Source: Arthrobacter sunyaminii (GTDB lineage: Bacteria; Actinomycetota; Actinomycetes; Actinomycetales; Micrococcaceae). Taken from it: a stretch of 64,000 nt of DNA. Positions 8,211 to 17,017 of the stretch are shown here, in pieces; position 1 is the first letter of the stretch; the number at the start of each line of letters is the position of its first letter. Below the pieces are notes generated by a model that ran no database searches, was not told where the DNA came from, and worked only from the letters and a program-made list of their open reading frames with translations. The position numbers were made by a program, and so were the translations under genes. The DNA lies in assembly GCF_018866305.1 (NCBI RefSeq), contig NZ_CP076456.1, forward strand, positions 1,860,001-1,924,000, in the 5' to 3' direction.

Positions 8211-9173
8211 CTACCGAACCTCGGCAGGGGCCAGGGCGAGCTGCAATTCGCTGCAAAGTTCCGCCAGGGCCTGCGGGGCGCTGCGGCAGAGCCGGGGAAA
8301 CGCCAGATACCCGTGCGGCATCCCCACATAGGTGGTGACACGGACCGGAACGCCGGCGGCGCGCAGGACTTCGGCGTAGCGCAGCCCGTCGTCACGGATC
8401 GGATCATGCTCGGCCACCTGGATGAGTGCCGGAGGCAGTCCGCTGTGGTCTGCGGCAAGAAGGGGCGAGGCGTAGGGATTGCTGCGGTCGCCGTCGTCGG
8501 GCACGTAGTGGCGGCGGAAGGCGAGGACATCGCTCTTGGTGAGCACGGGTGCGTCCGCGTTTTCCTCCAGCGAGGCGCTGCCCAGGGTCAGGTCGGTGGC
8601 GGGGTAAATCAGGCCCTGAAAAGTGATCGGCGGCCCCGACCTGTCCCGGGCCATCAGCGTCAGAACCGCGGCAAGATTCCCTCCGGCACTGTCGCCGACG
8701 ACGGCGATCCTGCCGCCGTCGGCCTGCCATTGCGCCGCACGCGCGGCCACATCCACCAGGGCCGCGTAGCAATCCTCGGCCGCAGCGGGCCAGCGGTGCG
8801 TCGGTGCCAGCCGGTAATCGAGGGATACGACGACGGCTCCGGTTTCCTTCGCAATTTTGCTGGCCAGCCAGTCGTAGGTGTTCAGGGTTCCGCTGGTCCA
8901 GCCGCCGCCGTGAATCAGGATGACGAGCGGCAACAGCCCCTGGGCGTTGTGCGGGCGGTAAATCCGGACCGGGATCCGGCCCTCGCCGCCGTCTGCGGTG
9001 TCATTGGTGACGTCAACGCCCGCTGCGAGCCCGCCCAGCACCCAGTCCAGCACCGGGTTGTGTTCGACGGTGCGCTGCTGATCGGTGAGGATCTGCTCCT
9101 CGCTCTTGCCGGTGACTGAGATCCTCCGCAGGGCCCGTCCGATCAACCGCACCCGCAAATCCAGCTTCGCCAT
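8211..9173 (-). CDS. HSL-family alpha/beta hydrolase (esterase)
   Basis: 320 residues, ribosome site GGAAGGTG. It has the hormone-sensitive-lipase oxyanion motif HGGG (LILIHGGGWTSG region), nucleophile elbow GDSAGG, an acid in 'EHDPIRDDGL' and the catalytic His in 'GMPHGYLAFP'. This is a cytosolic carboxylesterase/lipase of family IV hydrolysing short-chain acyl esters. Nothing in the neighbourhood shows the natural substrate. The next gene on the strand begins 81 bases downstream behind its own operator. Confidence 0.9.
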   Translation of the reverse strand: MAKLDLRVRLIGRALRRISVTGKSEEQILTDQQRTVEHNPVLDWVLGGLAAGVDVTNDTADGGEGRIPVRIYRPHNAQGLLPLVILIHGGGWTSGTLNTYDWLASKIAKETGAVVVSLDYRLAPTHRWPAAAEDCYAALVDVAARAAQWQADGGRIAVVGDSAGGNLAAVLTLMARDRSGPPITFQGLIYPATDLTLGSASLEENADAPVLTKSDVLAFRRHYVPDDGDRSNPYASPLLAADHSGLPPALIQVAEHDPIRDDGLRYAEVLRAAGVPVRVTTYVGMPHGYLAFPRLCRSAPQALAELCSELQLALAPAEVR

Positions 9174-9232
9174 GTCCGCACCTTCCCGGAAGTTGGCAAC
9201 CGGTCCGGTTGCGACTGGCTTGAATATACAGA

Positions 9233-9707
9233 TCAGGACCGGGTTTCGGGTATCCCCAGGTGACCGGTGAGATTCAGGTCCAGAACGCGCCGGTCATGAT
9301 AGAAATCGTCTTCATTCAAATGCGTAATGCTGCCCGGGGACAGTCGAAATTTCACGTAGCCGGCGGCGTGGAGGGGCAAATTGATCCAGGCAGCAATGAG
9401 GTAAGTGGCTGAACCGCCGTGGGTTACAACAACTGTTCACGAAGGTCCGGGTCGAAAGTTATTGCCAGGCCCAGCCGGTCGCTGATGGTTTCTGCCGTCT
9501 GCCGCGTCCGGCGCAGATCTGAGCTGATGAGGAGCGTCCCGCCGTCGCCGTCGGGCAGGGATCCGGATAGGAGATCGCCCAGCGTGGCAGCTATCCGGCC
9601 CGCGTCTTTCACGCCCGGGGGGTCAGTGCCGAGTCATGCCAACCGCCAACAATGTTCTCGACGTGGTGGGTCGCCTCGGGGTGGGTGACAATGTACAAGT
9701 TCCGCAT
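9233..9707 (-). pseudogene. Histidine phosphatase family gene, broken by a frameshift and an internal deletion
   Basis: Starting at ATG 9707 the frame gives the N-terminus of a THPEA-type histidine phosphatase ([14 protein letters not shown], then [12 protein letters not shown]). A missing base in the C6G3 run near 9615-9623 puts the frame into a stop. The protein resumes in the next frame ([13 protein letters not shown], then SSDLRRTRQTAETI) until 'DLREQ', and is then joined, with about 60 residues missing, to its own C-terminus (VTHGGSATYLIAAWINLP, then FRLSPGSITHL) ending at 9233. The two catalytic His regions survive but the linking sequence is gone. The deletion makes loss of function likely even if the single-base lesion is a sequencing error. 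Confidence 0.75.
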
Positions 9708-9738
9708 GGTGACATGGTCCACCACAGAGTTTCGTCAG

Positions 9739-9855
9739 TCACGTACACGGATCCGTCAATGACTGCTGCTCGGCGTACGGGTAGGGGCGGCGCAGGTGGT
9801 CCAGGATGACGTCGGCATACACTGCGGCCAGAGTCTGCCGGCGGTCGGCCGTCAC
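9739..9855 (-). pseudogene. Possible N-terminal scrap of a DUF2891-like protein
   Basis: From GTG 9855, whose GTGA overlaps the stop of the ynfA-like gene, the frame gives 38 residues ('LAAVYADVILDHLRRPYPYA' in the middle), reminiscent of the first helix of DUF2891 proteins (short helix, then R-x-YPY), before a stop at 9739. Nothing further of the family is found before the histidine phosphatase relic. Too short for firm assignment. Confidence 0.3.
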
Positions 9856-10215
9856 GAGGTGACCGCCGACGCGCGCGGCGCAAACATGATCACCGCTACT
9901 CCCGCGAGGCAGATGATCGAGCCGATGACATCCCAGCGGTCGGGCCGGAAGCCGTCAAAGACCATGCCCCACGCCAGCGACCCGGCAACAAACACTCCGC
10001 CGTAGGCCGCCAGAATCCGCCCGAAATGTGCGTCGGGCTGAAGTGTCGCTACAAAGCCGTAGAGCCCCAGGGCAATGACTCCGAGACCGGCCCACCACCA
10101 GGCGCGATCCTCCCGGACGGCCTGCCACACCATCCAGGCGCCGCCGATTTCGGCCAGGGCGGCCAAGAGGAATAGCGGCCAAGAGGAATAAGAGCACGGT
10201 TTTCGCAGTGGTCAT
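9852..10215 (-). pseudogene. YnfA-family small membrane protein, frameshifted by a 16-bp tandem duplication
   Basis: ATG 10215 begins '[13 protein letters not shown]' (first helix of YnfA/UPF0060 proteins). The correct continuation ([12 protein letters not shown] ... [15 protein letters not shown] ... [19 protein letters not shown]) is in another frame. The cause is a perfect duplication of 16 bases (10159-10174 and 10175-10190). Removing one copy restores a full-length four-helix protein. A shortened product from TTG 10166 would lack helix 1. The family resembles the small multidrug-resistance transporters. Confidence 0.82.
10159..10190. repeat. Perfect 16-bp tandem duplication inside the ynfA-like gene
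   Basis: GCGGCCAAGAGGAATA occurs twice in direct succession. It is the inactivating lesion of the ynfA-like gene and, being a direct repeat, could revert by slippage. Confidence 0.95.
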
Positions 10216-10419
10216 ACGAACATCCTGCCGCACCCGCGAAGGGTCCGGGGTTTGCGTTCTTGGTCACCTTTACGCCGTGCGTCAGCGATATTCAGAAACT
10301 TGAACAGCTTCACCCTATAGTCTGGTCTGTTGTCCCTGCCGCCACTGCGGCTGCCGGGGCCGGGGGATCCCTGGGCTCGGACGGCGGAACGCCCCCTCGA
10401 ACAGAACAGAAGGATGAAG

Positions 10420-10887
10420 ATGGATCAAGAGCGCATGAATGTGGAATCGTTCAACCTCGACCACCGTCTTGTTGCGGCACCATATATCCGGGTTGCCGAC
10501 ACAAAGCAGCTTCCGGGCGGTGACGTGATTACCAAGTTTGATGTTCGGTTCACCCAGCCCAACGCGGCCCACCTCGAAATGGACGCCGTGCACTCCCTGG
10601 AGCACCTTTTTGCCGAACATTCACGCAATCACTCCGACAAGGTGATTGATTTCTCCCCGATGGGCTGCCAGACGGGCTTCTATCTGATGATGCAGGGCGC
10701 TCCGGCCTTTGAAGAGGTCGCTGCTCTGATCGAGGTGACGTTGAACGACGTTCTGCGCGCAGCTGAAGTGCCTGCCGCCAATGAGGTTCAGTGCGGCTGG
10801 GGCGCCAACCACTCCCTCGAAGCGGCGCAGGCGGCGGCTTCGGGCTTCCTTGCGGAACGCGCCGGCTGGGATGTGGTGTACGCGTGA
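10420..10887 (+). CDS. luxS: S-ribosylhomocysteine lyase LuxS
   Basis: 156 residues. It cleaves S-ribosylhomocysteine to homocysteine and DPD, the precursor of autoinducer-2. The metal site is complete: H58-S-L-E-H62 and Cys125 (VQCGWG), with catalytic Glu61 and Cys83 (MGCQTG). 'NVESFNLDH' and '[11 protein letters not shown]' are also characteristic. The start at 10420 has AGAAGG six bases upstream; an ATG six bases earlier is directly abutted by it. A -10-like TATAGT lies at 10316-10321. The gene overlaps the nucleosidase gene by four bases, giving both steps of S-adenosylhomocysteine recycling in one operon. Confidence 0.96.
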   Translation: MDQERMNVESFNLDHRLVAAPYIRVADTKQLPGGDVITKFDVRFTQPNAAHLEMDAVHSLEHLFAEHSRNHSDKVIDFSPMGCQTGFYLMMQGAPAFEEVAALIEVTLNDVLRAAEVPAANEVQCGWGANHSLEAAQAAASGFLAERAGWDVVYA

Positions 10888-11633
10888 GTTCAGCTGCATT
10901 CGTCATCCTCGTAGCGATGGAAGACGAGCTTGTCCCCTTCATGGAACGGGCAGAGGATATTGGCCCGGCCCGGCAGATCGGAAATGCGGTTCACCGCGAT
11001 GCTGTTCTGGCTGGCCACCCCGTTGTGCTCGTTCGAACCGGCATCGGCCTCGTTAACGCCGCCGGAGCAGCAACCTCGGCACTTCTCGAAGCACAGCGTG
11101 CCGGCGGAAACACTGAGCATCCGGTCGTGATCAGCGCGGGCAGCGCCGGCGGGTTGGGAGCCGGTGTCCGTGTTGGCGACGTCGTGGTGGGAACCCAGTA
11201 CATCAATGTGGACGCCGACGCCCGTGCCTTCGGGTACAAGCTCGGCCAGGTACCGGGAATGCCCGACACCTACCCGGCCCCTGAGCCGCTGACCGAATCC
11301 ATTCGCCTGGCCCGGTCCGGCGGAACCATTCCGATGCACCACGGCCTGATCGTTTCCAGCTACAACTTTGTCACTCCGGCTAGGGCCGAACTGATTACCG
11401 GTAGTTTCCCCGGTGCGCTGGCAACGGACATGGAGTCCTCCGCGATTGCTCAGACATGCTTCGTTTTTGGGGCCCCGTTCATTTCTGTCCGCGGCATCTC
11501 CGACCTGTGCGGGCCTGCAGCGGAGGATGATTTCCGGGACCAGGTGGATGACGCAGCAACCCAGTCGGCCAACGTGGTGATCTCTTCGCTGGACGCCATG
11601 GCAGGGGTGGCGGGCGCCTACCAGCCGGCCTAG
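10884..11633 (+). CDS. mtnN: 5'-methylthioadenosine/S-adenosylhomocysteine nucleosidase-like phosphorylase-fold protein
   Basis: 249 residues from GTG 10884, overlapping the luxS stop (GTGA). It has the PNP/MTAN fold: N-terminal '[11 protein letters not shown]' with the catalytic-type Glu, '[11 protein letters not shown]', '[10 protein letters not shown]', the substrate-binding '[11 protein letters not shown]' and '[10 protein letters not shown]'. With LuxS downstream in the pathway, the expected reaction is hydrolysis of S-adenosylhomocysteine to adenine and S-ribosylhomocysteine. The tight overlap supports this role. A hairpin with a T-run follows. Confidence 0.9.
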   Translation: MSSAAFVILVAMEDELVPFMERAEDIGPARQIGNAVHRDAVLAGHPVVLVRTGIGLVNAAGAATSALLEAQRAGGNTEHPVVISAGSAGGLGAGVRVGDVVVGTQYINVDADARAFGYKLGQVPGMPDTYPAPEPLTESIRLARSGGTIPMHHGLIVSSYNFVTPARAELITGSFPGALATDMESSAIAQTCFVFGAPFISVRGISDLCGPAAEDDFRDQVDDAATQSANVVISSLDAMAGVAGAYQPA

Positions 11634-11673
11634 CGCGGAGACTTGGGGCATTTCCCTCCGTTTTGGGAAATCC

Positions 11674-11698
11674 CTGCCGTTGCGAACCGGCAGTTTTT
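11674..11698 (+). terminator. Intrinsic terminator of luxS-mtnN
   Basis: Stem CTGCCG (11674-11679) / CGGCAG (11688-11693), 8-base loop, followed by TTTTT (11694-11698), 40 bases after the mtnN stop. Confidence 0.75.
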
Positions 11699-11724
11699 GC
11701 CCAAACCGGGCGCTTTTCCCTAAA

Positions 11725-11754
11725 GCGGAGGGATCTCGCCGGGGATCCCTCCGC
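11725..11754 (-). terminator. Hairpin after the hydroxyacid dehydrogenase gene
   Basis: Perfect 11-bp stem GCGGAGGGATC (11725-11735) with its complement (11744-11754) and an 8-base loop. Read on the minus strand it is followed by TTT and lies 22 bases past the end of the gene at 11776. Confidence 0.6.
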
Positions 11755-11775
11755 AGGCGCCCCGGCCCCGGTGAA

Positions 11776-12732
11776 CTACAGCATCCGCAGGGGAGCACCG
11801 GCCAGGAATCCCTGAATATCCTCCACCACCTGCGGAAAGAACGTGGCGTAGTTCCGCTCCGTCACGTAACCCAGGTGCGGGGTCGCCAGGACATTGGGCA
11901 GATCCCGGAACGGAGACGACGCCGGCAGCGGCTCCTCCTCGAAAACATCCAGTCCGGCGCCGGCAATCCGCCCCTGCATCAGCGCCTCCAGAAGGGCTGC
12001 CTGATCCACGATCGCGGCGCGCGATGTGTTGATCAGATGCGCCGTCGGCTTCATGAGGGCTAACTCTTCGGCGCCGAGCAGGCCCCGCGTGCGGTCGCTG
12101 AGAACCAGATGGACGGAGACGACGTCGGCTTCAGCCAGCAGCTCCTCCTTGGAAGCTGCAAGCCTTGCACCGGTTGCCTCGGCCCGTTCTGCGGTGAGGT
12201 TGGAGCTCCACGCGAGCACGTCCATGCCAAACGCCGTTCCGACGCGTGCAACCTGCGAACCGATCTTGCCCAGTCCCAGCAGCCCGAGGGTGGCACCGTG
12301 CAGGTCCGTGCCGACGGTGTGCTGCCATGGCCCGCGGTCCCGGAGGGCCGTCGCTTCGGGAACCAGATGACGGGCCAGTCCCAGGATCAGGGCCCAGGTC
12401 AGCTCCGCCGGGGGAGAGGAGTTGCTCGCCGTGCCGCACACTGTCACGCCCTGGTTGCGGGCTGCCTCCACATCGATGGACGCGTTGCGCATGCCGGTGG
12501 TCACCAACAGTTTCAGCCGGGGAAGCCGCACTAGGAGACTGGCTGGAAAGGGCGTCCGTTCGCGCATCAGGACGACGACGTCGAACCCGGCCAGGCGCTC
12601 TGCCGCGGCATCTTCCCCGGTGAGGTGATCCGTGAAGACAGTCAGCTCAACCTGTTCGCCGAGGCTGCCCCAGTCGGCAAACCGGGTGGCGGCATGCTGA
12701 TAATCGTCGAGCACTGCACATTTCACAAGCAT
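11776..12732 (-). CDS. D-2-hydroxyacid dehydrogenase
   Basis: 318 residues from ATG 12732 (ribosome site AAAGGA); the frame stays open upstream but the family begins at MLVKCAVLDDYQ. NAD-binding loop GLLGLGKIGSQVA, followed by the dehydrogenase signature (AHLINTSRAAIVDQAAL), the conserved Arg in 'TSRAAIVD', Glu in 'FEEEPLP' and the catalytic His in 'ATPHLGYVT'. It is related to phosphoglycerate and formate dehydrogenases; NAD-dependent reduction of a 2-oxoacid is expected. Substrate not predictable. Confidence 0.9.
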   Translation of the reverse strand: MLVKCAVLDDYQHAATRFADWGSLGEQVELTVFTDHLTGEDAAAERLAGFDVVVLMRERTPFPASLLVRLPRLKLLVTTGMRNASIDVEAARNQGVTVCGTASNSSPPAELTWALILGLARHLVPEATALRDRGPWQHTVGTDLHGATLGLLGLGKIGSQVARVGTAFGMDVLAWSSNLTAERAEATGARLAASKEELLAEADVVSVHLVLSDRTRGLLGAEELALMKPTAHLINTSRAAIVDQAALLEALMQGRIAGAGLDVFEEEPLPASSPFRDLPNVLATPHLGYVTERNYATFFPQVVEDIQGFLAGAPLRML

Positions 12733-12799
12733 GCATTTTCCTTTGCGGCGGGGTGGCGATGCAATTGACATTAGCTGAGGCTTGATAGACATTTCAGAT

Positions 12800-13000
12800 A
12801 TGAGCCAAGACAATCCTGCCCCAACGCGACCGGCTTTTGCAGCTTTATTTATTGCCCTCGCTTCGGTGGGAACAGCACTTTCCGCAGTGGCCGTCGACTC
12901 ACTTCCTTTCAGGATCTCCCTGATTGTCATCTCACTGTTGCTGCTCGCCGGCACGGGCGCATTTCTTGCCCTGGCGTTGGCTCGGCCGCGGCGGTCATAA
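12800..13000 (+). CDS. Small two-helix membrane protein
   Basis: 66 residues from ATG 12800: a polar N-terminus, two hydrophobic helices ('AFAALFIALASVGTALSAVAV' region and 'ISLIVISLLLLAGTGAFLAL' region) and a basic C-terminus (ALARPRRS). There is no family match and no Shine-Dalgarno sequence; a TTGACA at 12765-12770 with a weak -10 could give a nearly leaderless message. It lies divergent from the dehydrogenase. It could be chance, but the composition is typical of real small membrane proteins. Confidence 0.45.
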   Translation: MSQDNPAPTRPAFAALFIALASVGTALSAVAVDSLPFRISLIVISLLLLAGTGAFLALALARPRRS

Positions 13001-13019
13001 GGCCATGCAACCACCGAAA

Positions 13020-13055
13020 AGGCTGTGCCCGGCCAAGCTGGGCCAGGCACAGCCT
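13020..13055 (-). terminator. Intrinsic terminator of the M20 peptidase gene
   Basis: Perfect 10-bp stem AGGCTGTGCC (13020-13029) with its complement (13046-13055) and a nested GGCC pairing. On the minus strand it is followed by TTTT, 17 bases past the peptidase stop. It also separates the convergent small membrane protein gene. Confidence 0.75.
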
Positions 13056-13071
13056 CTCTGTATTCGGACGT

Positions 13072-14634
13072 TTAGACCCTGAAGCCGGAAAAGACGGAGT
13101 ACATGTAGTTTGTTCCCTGCTCCAGCGCAGCAGTGAAAATGCGTTCGTCATTGCCGTGCATCCCAATCAGCTGTTCGTTGCTGAGGACATAAGGGTAGAC
13201 GCCGTAGCCCGGGATTCCGCGGTCGCGCCACGGGGCCAGGCTGGTTCCCGCCTCGAACAGGGCGGGAGTGAAGCGGGCTCCGGGGTAGGTCTTCCGGGCC
13301 GCCGTTTTCAGCGCCCGGAACAGATCCGTGTTGGTGTCCGCCGGAGGAGTGGCCCAAGTCTGGTCCAGCGTGGCCAGATAATCCTCTTCGGAGACGCCTT
13401 CAGGGGCCGCGATCCTCACTTCCACGTCCTTGCCGGACAGCCGGTCGCGGACCTGGGCCAGGAATTCCCGCGGCTTCTGGCCCCCGGGAATGGCGCGGCA
13501 GTTCAAGCGTGCCTCGGCAGAGGACGGAATGACGTTCTCCTTGTAGCCCGCGTTCTCGATGACAAAGGCGTGGGTGGTGCGCAGCAGTGCGCTGTGCAAT
13601 GCCGGGTAGGGCGACTTGGCGATCACCATGCGTGCCCAGCGGTCCAGCATTTGAGGGTTCCGTGCCTCCAGCATCCTCCGCAGTGCTTGGGCGAATCCCC
13701 GGTTCCTGGTGGCCTCCGCCAGGGCTCTGAAATACTCGCGGGTCACATCCGTGAGATAGACCGGAGCCTGCCAGTCGCCCAGCTTCGCGACGGCGCGTGC
13801 CAGGGTGACTATGGCGGCATCGCTGAGCGGTTTGGAGGAGTGGGTGGCGGTGCCCCGTGCGATGAGGTCGATATTGAAGTAAACCTTGTCCTGCCTCGTT
13901 GCGCTGATGAGCATGGGGGTGGTTTGGTCCTCCTGGGCCAGGAACCAGCCTCCCTCCGTAAGCACGGAACCTGCGTCGAGTTTGTCCCAGTAGTTAGCTG
14001 CGAGCCAGCGCGAACCGAAGGATCCCGCTTCCTCGTCGCAGTCCGTGAGCACAATGATGTCCCGGTCGAAACGGGCGCCTTCGCTCAGATGGCGCAGCAG
14101 GGCCGCGATGGAAGCGGCGTTTGCCCCCTTCATGTCCAGTGCGCCGCGTCCGTAGATTTCACCGTTGCGCACCTCGCCGCTGAACGGATCGGCTGTCCAG
14201 TTCTCCAGCTCCACCGGCACCACATCGGAGTGGCCCAGCAGCAGGAGGGGGTCGGCCCGGCCGGTGCCCGGGATTCGCGCGATGAGATGCACATTGTTTG
14301 GCTGCGGCGTGTCGATGATCTCGACCGGAACTCCCGCGCGGGTCCAGACCTCCCTCAGCATCTCGGCATGGGGGCGGGTGCTGGCTCCTGTTCCGAAATT
14401 CTGGGTATCGAAGGACAGCATCCGTTTTAGCAGGTCCAGCGGATCGGTGTCCGTGCCGGGGATGGCGGGGGCGGCGGGTGCAGGAACGGCCGAAGGCGCC
14501 GTGAGCAGGCTCAGGCCCGCGAGTCCGGCAGCCGTGGTTCCGGCTACGCCGCCCAGGAATGTCCTGCGCCGGACGCTCGCTGCATGTTGATCGCCGGCTA
14601 ACAATTGATGGTCACGGGGTGTAGGGGTGCGCAT
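13072..14634 (-). CDS. Tat-exported M20-family metallopeptidase
   Basis: 520 residues from ATG 14634 (ribosome site GAGAGGG). The N-terminus has a twin-arginine signal (SVRRRTFLGG followed by a hydrophobic stretch), so the protein is probably exported folded. M20 zinc-site motifs: 'LLLLGHSDVVPV' (His, then Asp), 'GRGALDMKG', 'LTDCDEEAGS' (catalytic Glu pair) and the late His in 'GMHGNDERI'. The central dimerisation domain is present, and the length is typical of carboxypeptidase/ArgE-like enzymes. The role is peptide or N-acyl amino acid hydrolysis outside the membrane. Confidence 0.9.
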   Translation of the reverse strand: MRTPTPRDHQLLAGDQHAASVRRRTFLGGVAGTTAAGLAGLSLLTAPSAVPAPAAPAIPGTDTDPLDLLKRMLSFDTQNFGTGASTRPHAEMLREVWTRAGVPVEIIDTPQPNNVHLIARIPGTGRADPLLLLGHSDVVPVELENWTADPFSGEVRNGEIYGRGALDMKGANAASIAALLRHLSEGARFDRDIIVLTDCDEEAGSFGSRWLAANYWDKLDAGSVLTEGGWFLAQEDQTTPMLISATRQDKVYFNIDLIARGTATHSSKPLSDAAIVTLARAVAKLGDWQAPVYLTDVTREYFRALAEATRNRGFAQALRRMLEARNPQMLDRWARMVIAKSPYPALHSALLRTTHAFVIENAGYKENVIPSSAEARLNCRAIPGGQKPREFLAQVRDRLSGKDVEVRIAAPEGVSEEDYLATLDQTWATPPADTNTDLFRALKTAARKTYPGARFTPALFEAGTSLAPWRDRGIPGYGVYPYVLSNEQLIGMHGNDERIFTAALEQGTNYMYSVFSGFRV

Positions 14635-15020
14635 GGTGTTTCCCTCTCGGTGCGGCGGCATGTCCCAGTGAAGGACGCCCGGGCCGCCACGCTCACAGGG
14701 GCGCTGCGCAAAGGCAAGGCTGCAAGGCTGGAACGGGTCAAAAGCGTCTAAAGAGCCGGGCTGTCGGTACACACACCGTTGACGGCTGAGGCCTGCTAAG
14801 GGAGACTGCAAAGTTTCCCCGGCTGCTAACAGTCCCGCAAGCGGCAGTTTCCCCAACCGTCGCACTTGGCATCCTGCTTGTGACGCGCATCATACTTCCA
14901 GTACAGTGAACACCAGCTTGATTCGAATACTGAACTGGCTGTTCAAATAACGAACAACAGTCGCTGTTTGAACACGTGAAACCCCAGTCGGTCCGCAGAC
15001 ACAAAGAAGTGAGGACGCCC
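14635..15020. other. Divergent intergenic region with an operator-like dyad
   Basis: This stretch separates the M20 peptidase from the FAD hydroxylase. It contains an inverted repeat TGTTC-N7-GAACA (14940-14956) and further GTTC/GAAC half-sites (around 14908, 14932 and 14966), about 65-80 bases before the hydroxylase start. This is suggestive of a binding site for a regulator of aromatic catabolism, but no regulator gene is adjacent. Nothing else recognisable. Confidence 0.4.
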
Positions 15021-16919
15021 GTGCAGTTCCACCACCACGGCTACGTATCCGGAGACCCGCGCATTCAGCCGGCCGCAGGCATGGGCCTTGACCGCCCTGC
15101 GGAACTCCCGGATCAGGTTGACGTCCTGATTGTCGGCTCAGGTCCGGCCGGCATGCTCACCGCCGCGCAGCTGTCCCAGTTCCCGAACATCACCACCCGG
15201 ATCGTGGAGCGCCGCGACGGACGGCTGGTTCTGGGCCAGGCAGACGGCATCCAGGCCCGCAGCGTTGAAACCTTCCAGGCGTTTGGCTTCGCCGAGGAGA
15301 TCACCGCTGAGGCCTACCGGATCACCGAGATGTGCTTTTGGCGCCCCGACCCCGAGGACCCTTCGCGCATTGTCCGCTCCGGGCGCGCCCTCGATGATGA
15401 AGCCGGCATCAGCGAGTTCCCGCACCTGATCGTGAACCAGGCCCGGGTATTGGACTACTTCGCCCGGGTCATGGCCTACGCGCCCACCCGCATGGCTCCC
15501 GATTACGGCTTCGAGTTTGTTGGCCTGGAGGTCGACGACGACGCCGAGTACCCGGTGACCGTCACCCTCCTGCGCACTGCAGGTCCGGATGAAGGCACCG
15601 AACGCACGGTGAAGGCCAAGTATGTGGTGGGCTCTGACGGCGCACGCAGCAAGGTCCGCTCCGCCATCGGCTGCACCCTCGAGGGAGACAAGGCAAACCA
15701 TGCCTGGGGCGTGATGGATGTCCTGGCAAACACTGACTTCCCCGATATCCGCACCAAGTGCGCCATCCAGTCCTCCAACGGCGGCTCCATCCTGCTCATT
15801 CCGCGTGAGGGCGGGCACCTGTTCCGGATGTACGTGGATCTCGGTGTGGTGCCCGAGGATGACAACGGTGCTGTCCGCAAGACCACCATCGACGAGATCA
15901 TCGCCAAAGCCAACGGCATCCTGGCCCCCTACACGCTCGACGTCCGCAACGTGGCCTGGCACAGCGTCTACGAAGTGGGCCACAGGCTCACCGACCGGTT
16001 CGACGACGTACTGCCCGCCGACGTCGGCACCCGCACCCCGCGCGTGTTCATCACCGGCGACGCCTGCCACACGCACAGTGCCAAAGCCGGCCAGGGCATG
16101 AACGTCTCCATGCAGGACGGCTTTAACATCGGCTGGAAGCTCGGCCATGTACTGGACGGCCGCAGCCCGGAGAGCCTGCTCTCCACCTATTCAGCCGAGC
16201 GCCAGGTGGTGGCTCAGAACCTCATCAATTTCGATAAGGAATGGTCCACGCTGATGGCTAAGCGGCCCGAGGAGTTCGAGAACCCCTCGGACCTTGAGGA
16301 CTTTTACGTGCGCACCGCCGAATTCCCGGCCGGTTTCATGACGGAGTACACGCCGTCGATGGTCATCGCCGAAGCCAAGCACCAGGACCTGGCTGCCGGT
16401 TTTCCCTTAGGCAAGCGCTTCAAGTCCGCACCCGTGAGACGCGTCTCGGACACCAATCCGGTTCACCTCGGCCACCAGGCCAAGGCGGACGGCCGCTGGC
16501 GGATCTACGTCTTCGCCGACGCGGCGCCGGCCGGAGCTGCCTCGCCGGTCAGCGACCTGGCCCGGTGGCTGGACACCGCTCCCGAGTCGCCGCTGGCAGC
16601 CACGCCGGAGGGTGCAGACCGCGACGCCTGGTTTGACGTCAAGGTCATTTACCAGCAGGACCACACCGGCATCGACCTCAACGCGGTGCCGTCAGTGTTC
16701 AAGCCCGAGGTGGGCCCCTACCGGCTCACGGACCTCGCCAAGGTTTACGGTGCCGATCCAAAGGCTGACATTTTCGAGGAACGCGGCCTGGACCGCGGCG
16801 GAGTGATGGTGGTGGTCCGCCCGGACCAGTACGTGGCCAACGTCCTGCCGCTGACGGCAACGGCGGAGCTCGGGGATTTCTTCGCCCCGCTGCTGCCGGC
16901 CCGGCAGTCACAGGGCTAG
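15021..16919 (+). CDS. FAD-dependent phenol/3-hydroxybenzoate-type monooxygenase
   Basis: 632 residues from GTG 15021 (GTGAGG six bases upstream), beginning QFHHHGYVSGDPR as in 3-hydroxybenzoate 4-monooxygenase relatives. FAD Rossmann loop VGSGPAGM (~residues 37-44), the second FAD motif 'VGSDGARSKVR', the third 'FITGDACHTHSAKAGQGMN', and a C-terminal thioredoxin-like domain (about residues 460-630) as in phenol 2-monooxygenases. It hydroxylates an aromatic ring with NAD(P)H and O2. No ring-cleavage genes are beside it, so the pathway is open. Confidence 0.92.
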   Translation: MQFHHHGYVSGDPRIQPAAGMGLDRPAELPDQVDVLIVGSGPAGMLTAAQLSQFPNITTRIVERRDGRLVLGQADGIQARSVETFQAFGFAEEITAEAYRITEMCFWRPDPEDPSRIVRSGRALDDEAGISEFPHLIVNQARVLDYFARVMAYAPTRMAPDYGFEFVGLEVDDDAEYPVTVTLLRTAGPDEGTERTVKAKYVVGSDGARSKVRSAIGCTLEGDKANHAWGVMDVLANTDFPDIRTKCAIQSSNGGSILLIPREGGHLFRMYVDLGVVPEDDNGAVRKTTIDEIIAKANGILAPYTLDVRNVAWHSVYEVGHRLTDRFDDVLPADVGTRTPRVFITGDACHTHSAKAGQGMNVSMQDGFNIGWKLGHVLDGRSPESLLSTYSAERQVVAQNLINFDKEWSTLMAKRPEEFENPSDLEDFYVRTAEFPAGFMTEYTPSMVIAEAKHQDLAAGFPLGKRFKSAPVRRVSDTNPVHLGHQAKADGRWRIYVFADAAPAGAASPVSDLARWLDTAPESPLAATPEGADRDAWFDVKVIYQQDHTGIDLNAVPSVFKPEVGPYRLTDLAKVYGADPKADIFEERGLDRGGVMVVVRPDQYVANVLPLTATAELGDFFAPLLPARQSQG

Positions 16920-16931
16920 TTTCGATCCACG

Positions 16932-16971
16932 GCAGGACGACGGCGGCACGCGGGTGCCGCCGTCGTCCTGC
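16932..16971 (+). terminator. Long perfect hairpin after the hydroxylase gene
   Basis: An 18-bp perfect stem (16932-16949 with 16954-16971) and a 4-base loop, 12 bases after the hydroxylase stop. No T-tract follows, as is common in high-GC actinobacteria. Confidence 0.6.
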
Positions 16972-17017
16972 GTAAGGGTGTGGGCGCAGGCACCGCCGCA
17001 GTGGCAGACTGGGAACC

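Noticed and set aside
10328..10413. Possible S-adenosylhomocysteine riboswitch before luxS
   Set aside because: The leader has a GGGCTCGG segment that recalls part of the consensus, but the conserved 5' GCGCTGC part and pairing arrangement were not found. A covariance-model search would decide.
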